Under the pieces are notes generated by a model. That model was not told the origin of the DNA. It did no database searches and worked only from the letters and a program-made list of their open reading frames with translations. DNA of 64,000 bases from Chryseobacterium antibioticum (GTDB lineage Bacteria > Bacteroidota > Bacteroidia > Flavobacteriales > Weeksellaceae), in assembly GCF_012927325.1 (NCBI RefSeq), contig NZ_JABBGI010000006.1, positions 1-64,000 of the forward strand, given 5' to 3'. Of this stretch, positions 34,957 through 43,261 are shown in pieces (positions within the stretch are counted from its first letter, which is position 1; every line of letters starts with the position of its first letter). The position numbers and the translations under genes were made by a program.

Positions 34957-35775
34957 TTGATGAAAAATATTATATCAATCCTGTTTTTTGTAGCAGGACT
35001 GTCTCTTTCTGCCCAGGTGGGAATCAATACGAATTCACCGAAAGCAAAACTGGACGTCAACGGTGATATTAATTTAAGAAATAAGATCGTTGTTTTGAAT
35101 GTTACAGACCATACACTTTCTCAAGGAAATAATGACCAGATCCTTGTCTCTCAGGGAGAAGGTTATCCTCCAATCTGGAAGTCCCTGCGTATTCCTGAAT
35201 ATGAACCGAACAAATTTTATTTAATATTCAATAACTCCTTTTCAGACAGAACCGGAGTGAAATTTACCAGTACCGAACAGTCAAGTATTGCAGCCAAAAG
35301 TACAGCTTTTTCTAAAGGAGCAGATATTTCCAGTCTTCCCGGATTTAAGAAAATTGCGGGTCTGTCGCAACCCATCAGTGTCTTCAGTACACAGAGTAAA
35401 ACCTATTTTCAATTTGAGACCGTGGTACAGGCTAACCTACCTGCGAACGGAACAACGGATATTTCTATAGATTACGCATGTGGTATTTTTGTGGATGACA
35501 AGCTGGTTAATCTCAGACAGAGAAACCTTAAGGCGAGTAGTGCAAGCAGTACATTCATTACCCATAATCAGATCGGTGTGGTAACCAATCTTTCTAAAGG
35601 ACAGCATACGGTAAGTGTTGCCTGTTCAAGACTGGGGTCTTACAGAACGGGAACCGATGTTGTACTGGCTGTAGGGATCAATGCAGATACAAACATTAAC
35701 AACTTTATTGCTCAATCTTCTCTGAAAGTTGATGTATATGAGATTCCTCAGGCATTTAATCCCATTATAAACTAA
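34957..35775 (+). CDS. Secreted protein with VGINTNSPKAKLDVNG motif, tandem copy 2
   Basis: This 272-residue paralogue of the preceding protein has a signal peptide (1-19, cleavage near LSAQ), QVGINTNSPKAKLDVNGDI after it and DQILVSQGEGYPPIWKSL at about 60-78. The C-terminal domain keeps the QFET-to-CGIFVDDKLVNLRQ layout of copy 1. Its start codon follows the previous stop directly, so the two are translated from one message. The function is unknown. Confidence 0.75.
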   Translation: MMKNIISILFFVAGLSLSAQVGINTNSPKAKLDVNGDINLRNKIVVLNVTDHTLSQGNNDQILVSQGEGYPPIWKSLRIPEYEPNKFYLIFNNSFSDRTGVKFTSTEQSSIAAKSTAFSKGADISSLPGFKKIAGLSQPISVFSTQSKTYFQFETVVQANLPANGTTDISIDYACGIFVDDKLVNLRQRNLKASSASSTFITHNQIGVVTNLSKGQHTVSVACSRLGSYRTGTDVVLAVGINADTNINNFIAQSSLKVDVYEIPQAFNPIIN

Positions 35776-35778
35776 TCC

Positions 35779-36522
35779 ATGAAAAAAATTATTATTATAA
35801 AATCTTTGCTATTTGCTATGTTGGCCAACGCACAGGTAGGTGTGAATACTCCCAATCCCGTTAATATGCTGGATGTAAACGGGGATATCAACGTAAGAAG
35901 AGAAATCAGAACCGGAGGAACGAATCTGTTGAGAGGATCAGCCGGATCAGCCGGAACTATTCTTCATAACAATTCGGAGATGAATGTGAATGACTGGAAG
36001 AGTATAAAAATTGCTGATGGGCAGGGTAGTATGTCTGTTTTTTCATTGAATACAGTTGCCGATCAAACAGGCGCATCCTTTTCTTCTCCTAATGGAGTTA
36101 CAACTCCCTATACGGAAGGTACGGCCATTACCACTGGATGGACGGTTCTTCCCGGAACGGTGGATACTTTTTCCATTACCAATGCTGTAAATAAAGTTGT
36201 TTTTACTTTTCAGACGACAGCTCAGAAAACAGGAAATGGGAATTCTTCTTCAGGTTTTGCATGTGGAATCTTTGTAGATAATACACTGAGAGCAGTGAGA
36301 ACTGATGTTTTAATAGGTTCGGAAGGAAGCTATAAAATCTTTAACCTTAATGCGACACTTGCGGATCTTACTCCTAAGAACAATTATAATGTAGCTGTGG
36401 CATGTACCAAGAGAAACCTGAATTCAGGGACTTTGGGAATAGGAAGAGCCGTGAATACGGACTTTCTGAATAACGAGATGTCTCAGTCTGTTTTGACAAC
36501 ATCTGTACTTCAACCTTATTAA
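35779..36522 (+). CDS. Secreted protein with VGVNTPNPVNMLDVNG motif, tandem copy 3
   Basis: This 247-residue member is shorter and more divergent. The signal peptide (1-18, cleavage near ANAQ) and QVGVNTPNPVNMLDVNGDIN are kept, but the VSQGEG motif is replaced by LHNNSEMNVNDWKSI. The C-terminal half still aligns (VFTFQTTAQKTGNGNSSSGF then ACGIFVDNTLRAVR). Three bases separate it from copy 2. It is followed by a strong terminator, closing the operon. Confidence 0.75.
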   Translation: MKKIIIIKSLLFAMLANAQVGVNTPNPVNMLDVNGDINVRREIRTGGTNLLRGSAGSAGTILHNNSEMNVNDWKSIKIADGQGSMSVFSLNTVADQTGASFSSPNGVTTPYTEGTAITTGWTVLPGTVDTFSITNAVNKVVFTFQTTAQKTGNGNSSSGFACGIFVDNTLRAVRTDVLIGSEGSYKIFNLNATLADLTPKNNYNVAVACTKRNLNSGTLGIGRAVNTDFLNNEMSQSVLTTSVLQPY

Positions 36523-36546
36523 TATGACAATCCATCATAATTACAG

Positions 36547-36578
36547 ACCTAAAAGCATTATGTTTTTAGGTTTTTTTT
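36547..36578 (+). terminator. Terminator of the three-gene secreted cluster
   Basis: ACCTAAAA / TTTTAGGT hairpin followed by eight T residues. Confidence 0.87.
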
Positions 36579-36642
36579 GTGAAAAGATAAAGATTGTCAT
36601 CGATTTGTTGAATAAGTGAATGTTTTCATCAAAAAAATGAAT

Positions 36643-36650
36643 TATATTTG
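36643..36650 (+). promoter_or_regulatory. TATATTTG -7 element of lipoprotein gene 1
   Basis: TATATTTG lies 22 bases before the ATG at 36673. It sits downstream of the frame's first ATG (36616), which is why the later start is chosen. Confidence 0.55.
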
Positions 36651-36672
36651 TAAACTCACTAAAATATTTTTC

Positions 36673-37548
36673 ATGGGAAAAAACTATCTTTTTAAAGTCA
36701 TTACCGGAGTGTTTTTCGGACTTCTGGTTTCATGTGACAATTCTTCTTCAGATCAATTTGAACCCAGTGCCAATAATGGCGGAAATAATGGAAATACAAC
36801 TCCTCCTCCGGCTAGAGTACTGGAAAAGATCACATTAAACAGTACCGTTCAGGAAGAATACACAGTTAACGGAAGTGTTTTTCAGAAAGGGATGTTGAGA
36901 GATGCAGGCACCAATAATTATTATACAGGTACCGTAACGTATGTCAATAATAAAATTGGTAAAATAAAATTTATCGGAAGTTTAACTGGAAGTACGGCCT
37001 ATGATTTTAGCGTAAGTGAGGACAGCAAGGGGAATGTGTACAGCGCAACATGTACTGCTACGGCCGCTGCTCCGCTAGATTCGTTTGTAAGTGATTATTC
37101 CTTTACCTATGATGCTACCGGTAAGAAGCTTGTGAAAATCATGGAAAAAAGAAAAGTGTCCGGCAATACCGCATACAGCTTATTTACTGAAAGCACTTTT
37201 ACTTATAATGGAGACAATATTTTCAAGGCAGAATGTGCCAAGGGAACACTTACAGGAACAGGAGATCCTAATATGGCTACGGCTAAGATGACTGTTTACA
37301 GCTATCAGAACTATGACTCTAAAGTCAATCCGTTCTCGACGCTTCCAAAATCCTTTTTCACAGCTTGGAGTCTGATCCGTCCTGAGAACTTCTACAGAAT
37401 ATCTCCGAATAATCCTACATCAGTCTATGTAATGCCGCCAAGTCCTGCACCTGGAGTAAATACACCTATGACGTATGTGTATGATGCATTTAATTATCCT
37501 GTTTCAGATAAGGATCAGGCGCTTAAATATGTTTACAGAACTTTATAA
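36673..37548 (+). CDS. Putative lipoprotein, paralogue 1
   Basis: This 291-residue protein has a lipoprotein signal ending at Cys21 (FFGLLVSCDNSSSD) and a Asn/Gly/Pro-rich linker (about 28-45). The body is a repeated beta pattern (YTVNGSVFQKGML, VTYVNNKIGKIKF, YSFTYDATGKKLVKI) like YD-type wrapping domains, ending in MTYVYDAFNYPVSDKDQALK then YVYRTL. The next gene is a paralogue with the same NYD-PF-TLP and SPNNP landmarks. The function is unknown; it is probably on the outer membrane. Confidence 0.75.
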   Translation: MGKNYLFKVITGVFFGLLVSCDNSSSDQFEPSANNGGNNGNTTPPPARVLEKITLNSTVQEEYTVNGSVFQKGMLRDAGTNNYYTGTVTYVNNKIGKIKFIGSLTGSTAYDFSVSEDSKGNVYSATCTATAAAPLDSFVSDYSFTYDATGKKLVKIMEKRKVSGNTAYSLFTESTFTYNGDNIFKAECAKGTLTGTGDPNMATAKMTVYSYQNYDSKVNPFSTLPKSFFTAWSLIRPENFYRISPNNPTSVYVMPPSPAPGVNTPMTYVYDAFNYPVSDKDQALKYVYRTL

Positions 37549-37613
37549 AACTCAATTGATTATCGGTTTTATCGGAATATAAATAAAAACATAACTTTTA
37601 TTCAAAAAAAAGT

Positions 37614-37621
37614 TATATTTG
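37614..37621 (+). promoter_or_regulatory. TATATTTG -7 element of lipoprotein gene 2
   Basis: TATATTTG, 25 bases before the ATG at 37647. It is identical to the element of the preceding paralogue. Confidence 0.55.
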
Positions 37622-37646
37622 TCAAAAAATAAACAATTACCTAGAA

Positions 37647-38579
37647 ATGAAACATCTTTTCTACTTTATTTTATTAATAGCGGGGTTCTCTTCAATACAT
37701 TCCTGCAAAGACATGCTAGACGAAGACGGGGATCCATTATTGGATCTGAATGACACGGGAGGCCTAAACGGTCCAAGAGCATTATACAGAGAAATCACCA
37801 ACAAAGATACATTAGCAGAATATCACTACAGTGGGCTTTTGGTAACGAAAGTAATCACAGACAGTGCTTCAATTACAGATATCGCTTACAGTGGTAACAA
37901 AGTAAGCCAGATTTCATTTAACGGATTTTTGGATCTGGATGGGAATGGTAAGCTGGATAAGGATAGTGTTTCTTACAGCCAGTTATTTACTTACGGACCC
38001 AACGATAAGTTAGTAACAATTTCTGAAAACCGTTCTGTTTTCAGAAGACCTCCACCGGTGCCGCCTGCAACGAATCCGGGGCCTCAGACGCTTTTAAGAA
38101 AAACAAAAACGCTTTACGATCTAATATATAATGGTTCTACCGCTAAACTGGATTCTATCATTATGAAGAATGGTCCAGATGTTTCAGGAACACCGTTTGC
38201 GTTTATCAGCTATTCTAAAACAGGATATGCTTATTTAGGAGATAATGTATCCAGAGTCGTAAGAAATTACGGACCTATGGCTGGCGGAGCATTCGGAAGA
38301 CCTACTACCAGATTAGCTTATGATTTCGTAAACTATGACACAGAGATCAGTCCATTTACACTGCTTCCTACGGTATATAAAATCTCAAGACTTTTATCTA
38401 CTGAGATTAACGACAGAGAGAGTCATATCTTATCTCCGAACAATCCTAAGAAATTGTCTGTAACAGATCTTATACCACCTATTCCATCTCCTGTTAGCAG
38501 AACAACTAACTATAGCTACGATCCACAAACGTACATGACAAAAGGATTTGGTGTGAATTACATTTATAAGCCTTTCTAA
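37647..38579 (+). CDS. Putative lipoprotein, paralogue 2
   Basis: This 310-residue protein has a lipoprotein signal ending at Cys20 (GFSSIHSCKDMLDED). It shares layout with the 36673 protein: a YHYSGLLVTKV strand, IAYSGNKVSQISFNGFLD, a Pro-rich loop (RRPPPVPPATNPGPQ), FVNYDTEISPFTLLP, LSPNNPKK and a terminal YSYDPQTYMTKGFG then VNYIYKPF. LDLDGNGKLDKD at about 96-107 resembles a calcium-binding DxDxNG loop, a feature the paralogue lacks. The function is unknown. Confidence 0.75.
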   Translation: MKHLFYFILLIAGFSSIHSCKDMLDEDGDPLLDLNDTGGLNGPRALYREITNKDTLAEYHYSGLLVTKVITDSASITDIAYSGNKVSQISFNGFLDLDGNGKLDKDSVSYSQLFTYGPNDKLVTISENRSVFRRPPPVPPATNPGPQTLLRKTKTLYDLIYNGSTAKLDSIIMKNGPDVSGTPFAFISYSKTGYAYLGDNVSRVVRNYGPMAGGAFGRPTTRLAYDFVNYDTEISPFTLLPTVYKISRLLSTEINDRESHILSPNNPKKLSVTDLIPPIPSPVSRTTNYSYDPQTYMTKGFGVNYIYKPF

Positions 38580-38601
38580 AAAGAAACTTTAAAATATACA
38601 G

Positions 38602-38636
38602 GCCCAATCTTATAAAGGTTGGGCTTTTTTATTTTT
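38602..38636 (+). terminator. Terminator of lipoprotein gene 2
   Basis: GCCCAATCTT / AAGGTTGGGC hairpin (one G-T pair) followed by a T-run. Confidence 0.87.
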
Positions 38637-38643
38637 TATCTCT

Positions 38644-38651
38644 TAATTTTG
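38644..38651 (+). promoter_or_regulatory. TAATTTTG -7 element of pth
   Basis: TAATTTTG, 14 bases before the ATG at 38666. Confidence 0.5.
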
Positions 38652-38665
38652 CAAAAAATTTCTAA

Positions 38666-39229
38666 ATGAAATATTTAATAGTAGGCCTAGGAAATAAAGG
38701 CCCGGAATACGAAAATACACGTCACAATATAGGATTCAAAGTAGCTGAAAAAATAGCCGAAACATTGGAAGCTCCATTTAATACAACCAATTTCGGATGG
38801 ATGGCAGAAGGGAAATACAAAGGAAGAAAAGTTTTCGTCCTGAAGCCTGATACTTATATGAATCTTTCCGGAAATGCCGTCAGGTTCTGGATGCAGAAAG
38901 AAAATATTCCATTGGAGAATGTACTGATCATTACAGATGATCTTGTACTTCCGTTCGGGACATTGAGAATGAAAATGAAAGGCTCTGATGCCGGCCACAA
39001 CGGCCTGAAAAGCATCAATGAAATGCTGCAGACCCAGAATTATGTAAGACTCCGCTTTGGGATCTCTGCCGACTTTTCCGAAGGTCGCCAGGTAGATTAT
39101 GTACTGGGAACCTGGAATGAAGAAGAAAATGAAAAGCTAGGTGAACGAATTGAAAAGTTTGCTAAAGCCAGCTTGTCTTTTGTTTTTGCCGGGATCAGCA
39201 ATACGATGTCCGCATTTAACGGAAAGTAA
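38666..39229 (+). CDS. pth: Peptidyl-tRNA hydrolase
   Basis: This 187-residue enzyme frees tRNA from peptidyl-tRNA dropped by ribosomes. It has GLGNKGPEYENTRHNIGF with Asn10 and the catalytic His20, TYMNLSG with Asn66, ITDDLVLPFG with the supporting Asp, and GSDAGHNGLKS (107-117) with Asn112. The length is typical. Confidence 0.96.
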   Translation: MKYLIVGLGNKGPEYENTRHNIGFKVAEKIAETLEAPFNTTNFGWMAEGKYKGRKVFVLKPDTYMNLSGNAVRFWMQKENIPLENVLIITDDLVLPFGTLRMKMKGSDAGHNGLKSINEMLQTQNYVRLRFGISADFSEGRQVDYVLGTWNEEENEKLGERIEKFAKASLSFVFAGISNTMSAFNGK

Positions 39230-39267
39230 TTAAGATTCAGAATACAATAAAAACCCCCGGTTGTATA

Positions 39268-39390
39268 CTACAGGGAAGAATGGGAAAGTATATAGAGGTA
39301 AGATCTGTCTGGTTTGCCTTGTTCGGGATTTAGATAGCATCCTAAATAATTTCCCGTGTCTTTAGAAAGCTTAACCAGTACGTTTTTCAT
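39268..39390 (-). CDS. Candidate small ORF (40 residues)
   Basis: A 40-residue frame on the minus strand starts MKNVLVKLSKDTGNYLGCYL and continues NPEQGKPDRSYLY before a TAG stop. The composition is protein-like, but there is no clear promoter or homology, and a perfect palindrome lies just upstream. It is reported as a possible small gene or remnant, not a firm call. Confidence 0.25.
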   Translation of the reverse strand: MKNVLVKLSKDTGNYLGCYLNPEQGKPDRSYLYILSHSSL

Positions 39391-39404
39391 CTATTAAAAA
39401 TATA

Positions 39405-39432
39405 AAATGCCACCGAAATTTCGGTGGCATTT
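39405..39432 (-). terminator. Perfect 28-base palindrome, terminator of the carbonic anhydrase unit
   Basis: AAATGCCACCGAAA / TTTCGGTGGCATTT is an uninterrupted palindrome 76 bases past the stop at 39508. It is GC-rich in the core with a T-rich flank. Confidence 0.7.
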
Positions 39433-39507
39433 GTTTATGCTTTAAAAATCAATTTCCAATCTGACTTTTTTATATATGTTTAATAGAAATGTGCGAATTT
39501 TTATGAC

Positions 39508-40143
39508 TTACAACCAAGTGACAACTCCGGTTTCAACATCATAGTTAGCCCCAACTATTTTAATTTTACCTTCATCTTCAAGGTTCTTAAGGGTTGAACT
39601 TTGTGTACGGATGTCTTCGATTGCACTTTTCACGTTTTGCTGATTCAATCTTTCCAAAAGCGAACCGTTTTTTGATGAACGTTCTTCACCTTCTTCGATG
39701 ATTTCATTGATGATTGGGTCGAAATGATTAATCAAATGGTTTAGATTATCCATTCCCATTTCCTGAATTTGTGCTGCGTCCAGGCCTCCCTTTAATGCAC
39801 CACATTTAGTGTGTCCTAAAACGACAACAAGTTTGGAACCCGCAACGTTACAGCCAAATTCCATTGAACCTAAAATATCTTGATTGATAAAATTACCGGC
39901 AATTCTAATACTGAAAACGTCTCCCAATCCCTGATCAAAGATAAGTTCTGCGGAAGTACGGCTATCTATACAGCTTAAAATTACTGCAAAAGGCCATTGT
40001 CCTTCCCGTGTTGCATTCACTTGTCCTAAAAGATCTCTGTTTGCCTTTAGATTATTGACAAATCTCTGGTTTCCGTCTTTTAAAAAGTCTAATGCTTTTT
40101 CAGGAGTAATGGTAGATTGGGTTTCGTATGTATGTGCTTTCAT
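39508..40143 (-). CDS. Beta-carbonic anhydrase (copy 1)
   Basis: This 211-residue beta-class carbonic anhydrase interconverts CO2 and bicarbonate at a Zn2+ site. Zinc ligands are Cys58 and Asp60 (with Arg62, in CIDSRTSAELIFDQGLGD), His111 and Cys114 (GHTKCGALKGG). It follows the SulP transporter gene by 42 bases, suggesting bicarbonate handling coupled to transport. It differs clearly from the second enzyme at 42245, so the two are not recent duplicates. Confidence 0.93.
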   Translation of the reverse strand: MKAHTYETQSTITPEKALDFLKDGNQRFVNNLKANRDLLGQVNATREGQWPFAVILSCIDSRTSAELIFDQGLGDVFSIRIAGNFINQDILGSMEFGCNVAGSKLVVVLGHTKCGALKGGLDAAQIQEMGMDNLNHLINHFDPIINEIIEEGEERSSKNGSLLERLNQQNVKSAIEDIRTQSSTLKNLEDEGKIKIVGANYDVETGVVTWL

Positions 40144-40185
40144 ATGATTTGTTCTTTTTAAAATTAAAAAATTAGTGTAATGAGA

Positions 40186-41778
40186 TTACATTGCTCTTCT
40201 GTGTGTGATCAGGATGTGAGAATCTTCATCTGTTTCATAATCTTTGTATGAAGTTTTGAAGCCTAAAAGTTCCACATTAATGTCTTCTTCTTTTGCTCTT
40301 ATATTGGCGAAGTCCTGGATCATCTCGAGTACATCTGTGGCAATATATGAAGTTCCTCTTGCATCAATGGTCACAGTAGAATTAGACTTCACATTTTTCA
40401 AGGTCTTTTTGATGGCTGCCTTATTTAAGAAAGAAACTTCCTCGGCAAGCTTAATGGTGATTTCGTCTGCATCATTAAGTTTTTCACGACTTAGATAATA
40501 AGCACGCTTCATATTCCCCTGAAGAATGTAGAAGACGGAAATAGCCAGACCGATACCTACCCCTTTAAGAAGATCGGTTGCGACTACGGCTACCACTGTG
40601 GCTACGAAAGGAATGAACTGGAATTTACCCAAATGCCAGAAATGCTTAAACGTGGCAGGTTTTGCCAGTTTGTATCCAACAAGGATCAATACTGCAGCAA
40701 GGGTAGCAAGCGGTATAAGGTTTAATATAAACGGAATGGTAAGTACACATACCAGTAGCAATACACCGTGAATCATCGCAGACATTTTTGAAGTGGCCCC
40801 TGCATTAGCATTGGCAGAACTTCTTACGACTACAGATGTCATTGGCAGTCCTCCGATAAATGAACTGATCAGATTTCCGATCCCCTGTGCTTTAAGCTCA
40901 AGATTGGTATCGGTAATTCTTCTCTGTTTATCCAATCTGTCCGAAGCTTCAATACAAAGCAACGTTTCAATAGAAGCTACAATGGCAATGGTTGCCCCTA
41001 CCACCCAAACCTTAGGATTGGTGAATCCGTTAAAATCAGGCATCGTAACAAGATTTTTGAAATCATCCAAAGACTTAGGAACAGGTAGTGAGACCAGATG
41101 TTGTGTACCGATCGCCAAAGAGCTTCCGGACAGTTTAAATAATTCGTTAAGAAGTATTCCTGCTGCTACTGCTACCAATGCTCCCGGCAGCATTTTCATT
41201 CTTTTTAAAGCCGGAATTTTATCCCATGCAATAAGAATACCTACCGAAAATAGGGTTACTACAATAGCTCCGATATGTACAGCTCCGAATAATTCTGTAA
41301 AATATCCGAAATTAAGACCGTTATCAAATATAGATTCATGCCCTTCATAATCTTTATCGAATCCCATGGCATGAGGAATTTGTTTTAAAATAATAATGAT
41401 ACCGATGGCAGCAAGCATTCCCTCGATGACATTATTCGGGAAATAATTGGAAATACTTCCGGCTCTGATGAATCCTAAAATTAACTGGATAAGGCCAGCA
41501 ATGATTCCTGCACAAAGGAAAAGCTCAAAAGCTCCCAAATCTGTGATAGCTGTTAAAACAATAGCGGTAAGACCGGCTGCAGGTCCTGATACTGATATAT
41601 TTGAATTACTGAGAAATCCTACAACTAATCCTCCCACAATTCCGGAGATTACCCCTGATAAAGGCGGTGCTCCAGATGCTAAAGCGATTCCGAGACATAA
41701 TGGAAGCGCTACTAAGAATACAACGAGTCCTGAGGGGAAATTCTCCTTGATTCCTCCTATGAATGATGTTTTTTTCAT
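40186..41778 (-). CDS. SulP-family anion transporter with STAS domain
   Basis: This 530-residue inner-membrane transporter has about 12-14 membrane segments (residues 15-410), including the SulP signature region PLCLGIALASGAPPLSGVIS, ISVSGPAAGLTAIV and GNLISSFIGGLPMTSVVVRS. A C-terminal STAS domain follows (about 425-525, STVTIDARGTSYIATDVLEM). SulP proteins carry sulfate, bicarbonate or other anions. The two flanking carbonic anhydrase genes argue for bicarbonate, as in BicA-type transporters; sulfate cannot be excluded. Confidence 0.92.
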   Translation of the reverse strand: MKKTSFIGGIKENFPSGLVVFLVALPLCLGIALASGAPPLSGVISGIVGGLVVGFLSNSNISVSGPAAGLTAIVLTAITDLGAFELFLCAGIIAGLIQLILGFIRAGSISNYFPNNVIEGMLAAIGIIIILKQIPHAMGFDKDYEGHESIFDNGLNFGYFTELFGAVHIGAIVVTLFSVGILIAWDKIPALKRMKMLPGALVAVAAGILLNELFKLSGSSLAIGTQHLVSLPVPKSLDDFKNLVTMPDFNGFTNPKVWVVGATIAIVASIETLLCIEASDRLDKQRRITDTNLELKAQGIGNLISSFIGGLPMTSVVVRSSANANAGATSKMSAMIHGVLLLVCVLTIPFILNLIPLATLAAVLILVGYKLAKPATFKHFWHLGKFQFIPFVATVVAVVATDLLKGVGIGLAISVFYILQGNMKRAYYLSREKLNDADEITIKLAEEVSFLNKAAIKKTLKNVKSNSTVTIDARGTSYIATDVLEMIQDFANIRAKEEDINVELLGFKTSYKDYETDEDSHILITHRRAM

Positions 41779-41922
41779 AATGTTTTGAAAAATACTATAA
41801 CTGATTGATCTATACTCAGATAATCAATTATAAAAGATTGGAAATTTAAGTTTAAAAGCACACGTATCCGATATCAGTTTTTGATATGAATACTATTAAA
41901 AAAATCTAACTATACTTAAAAA

Positions 41923-42222
41923 CTAAGCTTCCGGAGGCGGAGAAAATATGGTAAGTAGGGGGGACAGATGAAAGGAATCATCTATCAACTCAAAAGACAC
42001 GCCCTGAAGATCAGGTTCGGAAAACTTCACGTAATCGAATACGTCCAAAGGTTTCGGAAGGGTCTTTTCGTAAACAATAAAAGATGATGGGTGAGAATGA
42101 GGCTCCTCTTCATTGAGTATAACATTGGTTCTAACCAGATCCCAGCCAGCAACCGCAGCAATGCCAGGCAGTGCTGTGAAGTTTAGGAAAAAGGTTAATA
42201 CAATAATACTCCAGAATTTCAT
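41923..42222 (-). CDS. Small secreted protein in the carbonic anhydrase cluster
   Basis: This 99-residue protein has a signal peptide at about 1-22 (cleavage near GIAAVA). The mature part contains EEEPHSHPSSF with two His residues and ends in a Pro-rich LLTIFSPPPEA. It lies 22 bases downstream of the carbonic anhydrase gene at 42245 and upstream of SulP, so it is probably part of that unit. I do not recognise a family; a periplasmic accessory role is only inferred from position. Confidence 0.65.
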   Translation of the reverse strand: MKFWSIIVLTFFLNFTALPGIAAVAGWDLVRTNVILNEEEPHSHPSSFIVYEKTLPKPLDVFDYVKFSEPDLQGVSFELIDDSFHLSPLLTIFSPPPEA

Positions 42223-42244
42223 CTTACATTTATTTTTAGAAAAA

Positions 42245-42913
42245 CTAGTCTGTTTTTCTGCTCATTACCCAGTCAGAACTTGTAAGGTTATAGATTTTTT
42301 GGATGTCTTTCAGGATTTTCTCGAAATCGATCTCCAAATCAATGATCTTACCTGTTCTAAGGTCAAATACCCAGCCATGCACAATAGGATACTCATCAAT
42401 GATGTATCTTTCCTGTACGCAAGCCATTTTGATCACGTTGATGCACTGCTCCTGAACATTAAGTTCTACAAGTTTGTCATAACGCTTTCCTTCATCTTCG
42501 ATAGAATCTAATTCAGTCTGATGCAATCTGTAAACGTCGCGGATGTTTCTTAACCAAGGGTTTAATAATCCCAGGTCTTGAGGGGTCATCGCTGCTTTTA
42601 CACCACCGCAGTTGTAATGTCCACAAACAATTATGTGATTTACTTTTAAGTGCTCTACGGCATATTGTATCACCGCTGTTGAACTCATGTCTAAAGTATT
42701 TATCACATTGGCGATGTTTCTTGTTACAAAAACTTCACCTGGTTTTGTGCCCATCAATTCTTCTGCTGTTACTCTACTGTCAGAACATCCGATATACAGG
42801 AATTCTGGATTTTGAGTTTTAGCTAATTCTTCAAAGAACGTTGGGTCCTGCTGGATTTTAGACTCTACCCATTTCTTGTTGTTTTCGAAAATAACTTCGT
42901 ACGATTGTGACAT
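42245..42913 (-). CDS. can: Beta-carbonic anhydrase (copy 2, Can-like)
   Basis: This 222-residue beta-carbonic anhydrase resembles E. coli Can. Zinc ligands are Cys43 and Asp45 (with Arg47, CSDSRVTAEELMGTKPGEVF), His99 and Cys102 (CGHYNCGGVKAA). It is the first gene of the cluster (42913 to 39508) and has its own TATTTTTG element 83 bases upstream. It supplies bicarbonate for carboxylation reactions. Confidence 0.94.
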   Translation of the reverse strand: MSQSYEVIFENNKKWVESKIQQDPTFFEELAKTQNPEFLYIGCSDSRVTAEELMGTKPGEVFVTRNIANVINTLDMSSTAVIQYAVEHLKVNHIIVCGHYNCGGVKAAMTPQDLGLLNPWLRNIRDVYRLHQTELDSIEDEGKRYDKLVELNVQEQCINVIKMACVQERYIIDEYPIVHGWVFDLRTGKIIDLEIDFEKILKDIQKIYNLTSSDWVMSRKTD

Positions 42914-42996
42914 AATTTTAAAAATTTAAAAAGGTTTATAATTATTTATTTCGTTTAAATTATTTTCGAATTCAATAGATTAAATCAATAATCATG

Positions 42997-43004
42997 CAAA
43001 AATA
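42997..43004 (-). promoter_or_regulatory. TATTTTTG -7 element of can
   Basis: Minus-strand TATTTTTG, 83 bases before the ATG at 42913. Confidence 0.45.
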
Positions 43005-43210
43005 TAATTTTTGCCGAAAAGCCAATCAGTTTTAACAATATTTAATATTAAAATATGCTTAAAATCATGTTTAAAGCGACTGATACATGCAGTTTTCGAA
43101 TGACTTTGCCTGAAAAATTAATAACCCAAACTCAAAAAGCTAAGATAAAATTACAAACTATAAATGATAAAATTAAAATTGGAGATTAAAATATTCTTAA
43201 AGCATGAAAA

Positions 43211-43238
43211 AACCGCCTCAATCTACATTGAGGCGGTT
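43211..43238 (-). terminator. Terminator of the large FISUMP-like gene
   Basis: AACCGCCTCAA / TTGAGGCGGTT perfect 11-base stem with a 6-base loop; T-run on the minus-strand side. Confidence 0.88.
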
Positions 43239-43261
43239 CATCTTTATAAAAGGTTATTATT

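Larger units (their letters stand above)
42914..43261. other. Intergenic region between can and the large T9SS gene
   Basis: It contains the can promoter element (42997-43004) and the terminator at 43211-43238. The rest is AT-rich without a coding frame I can support. Confidence 0.6.
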
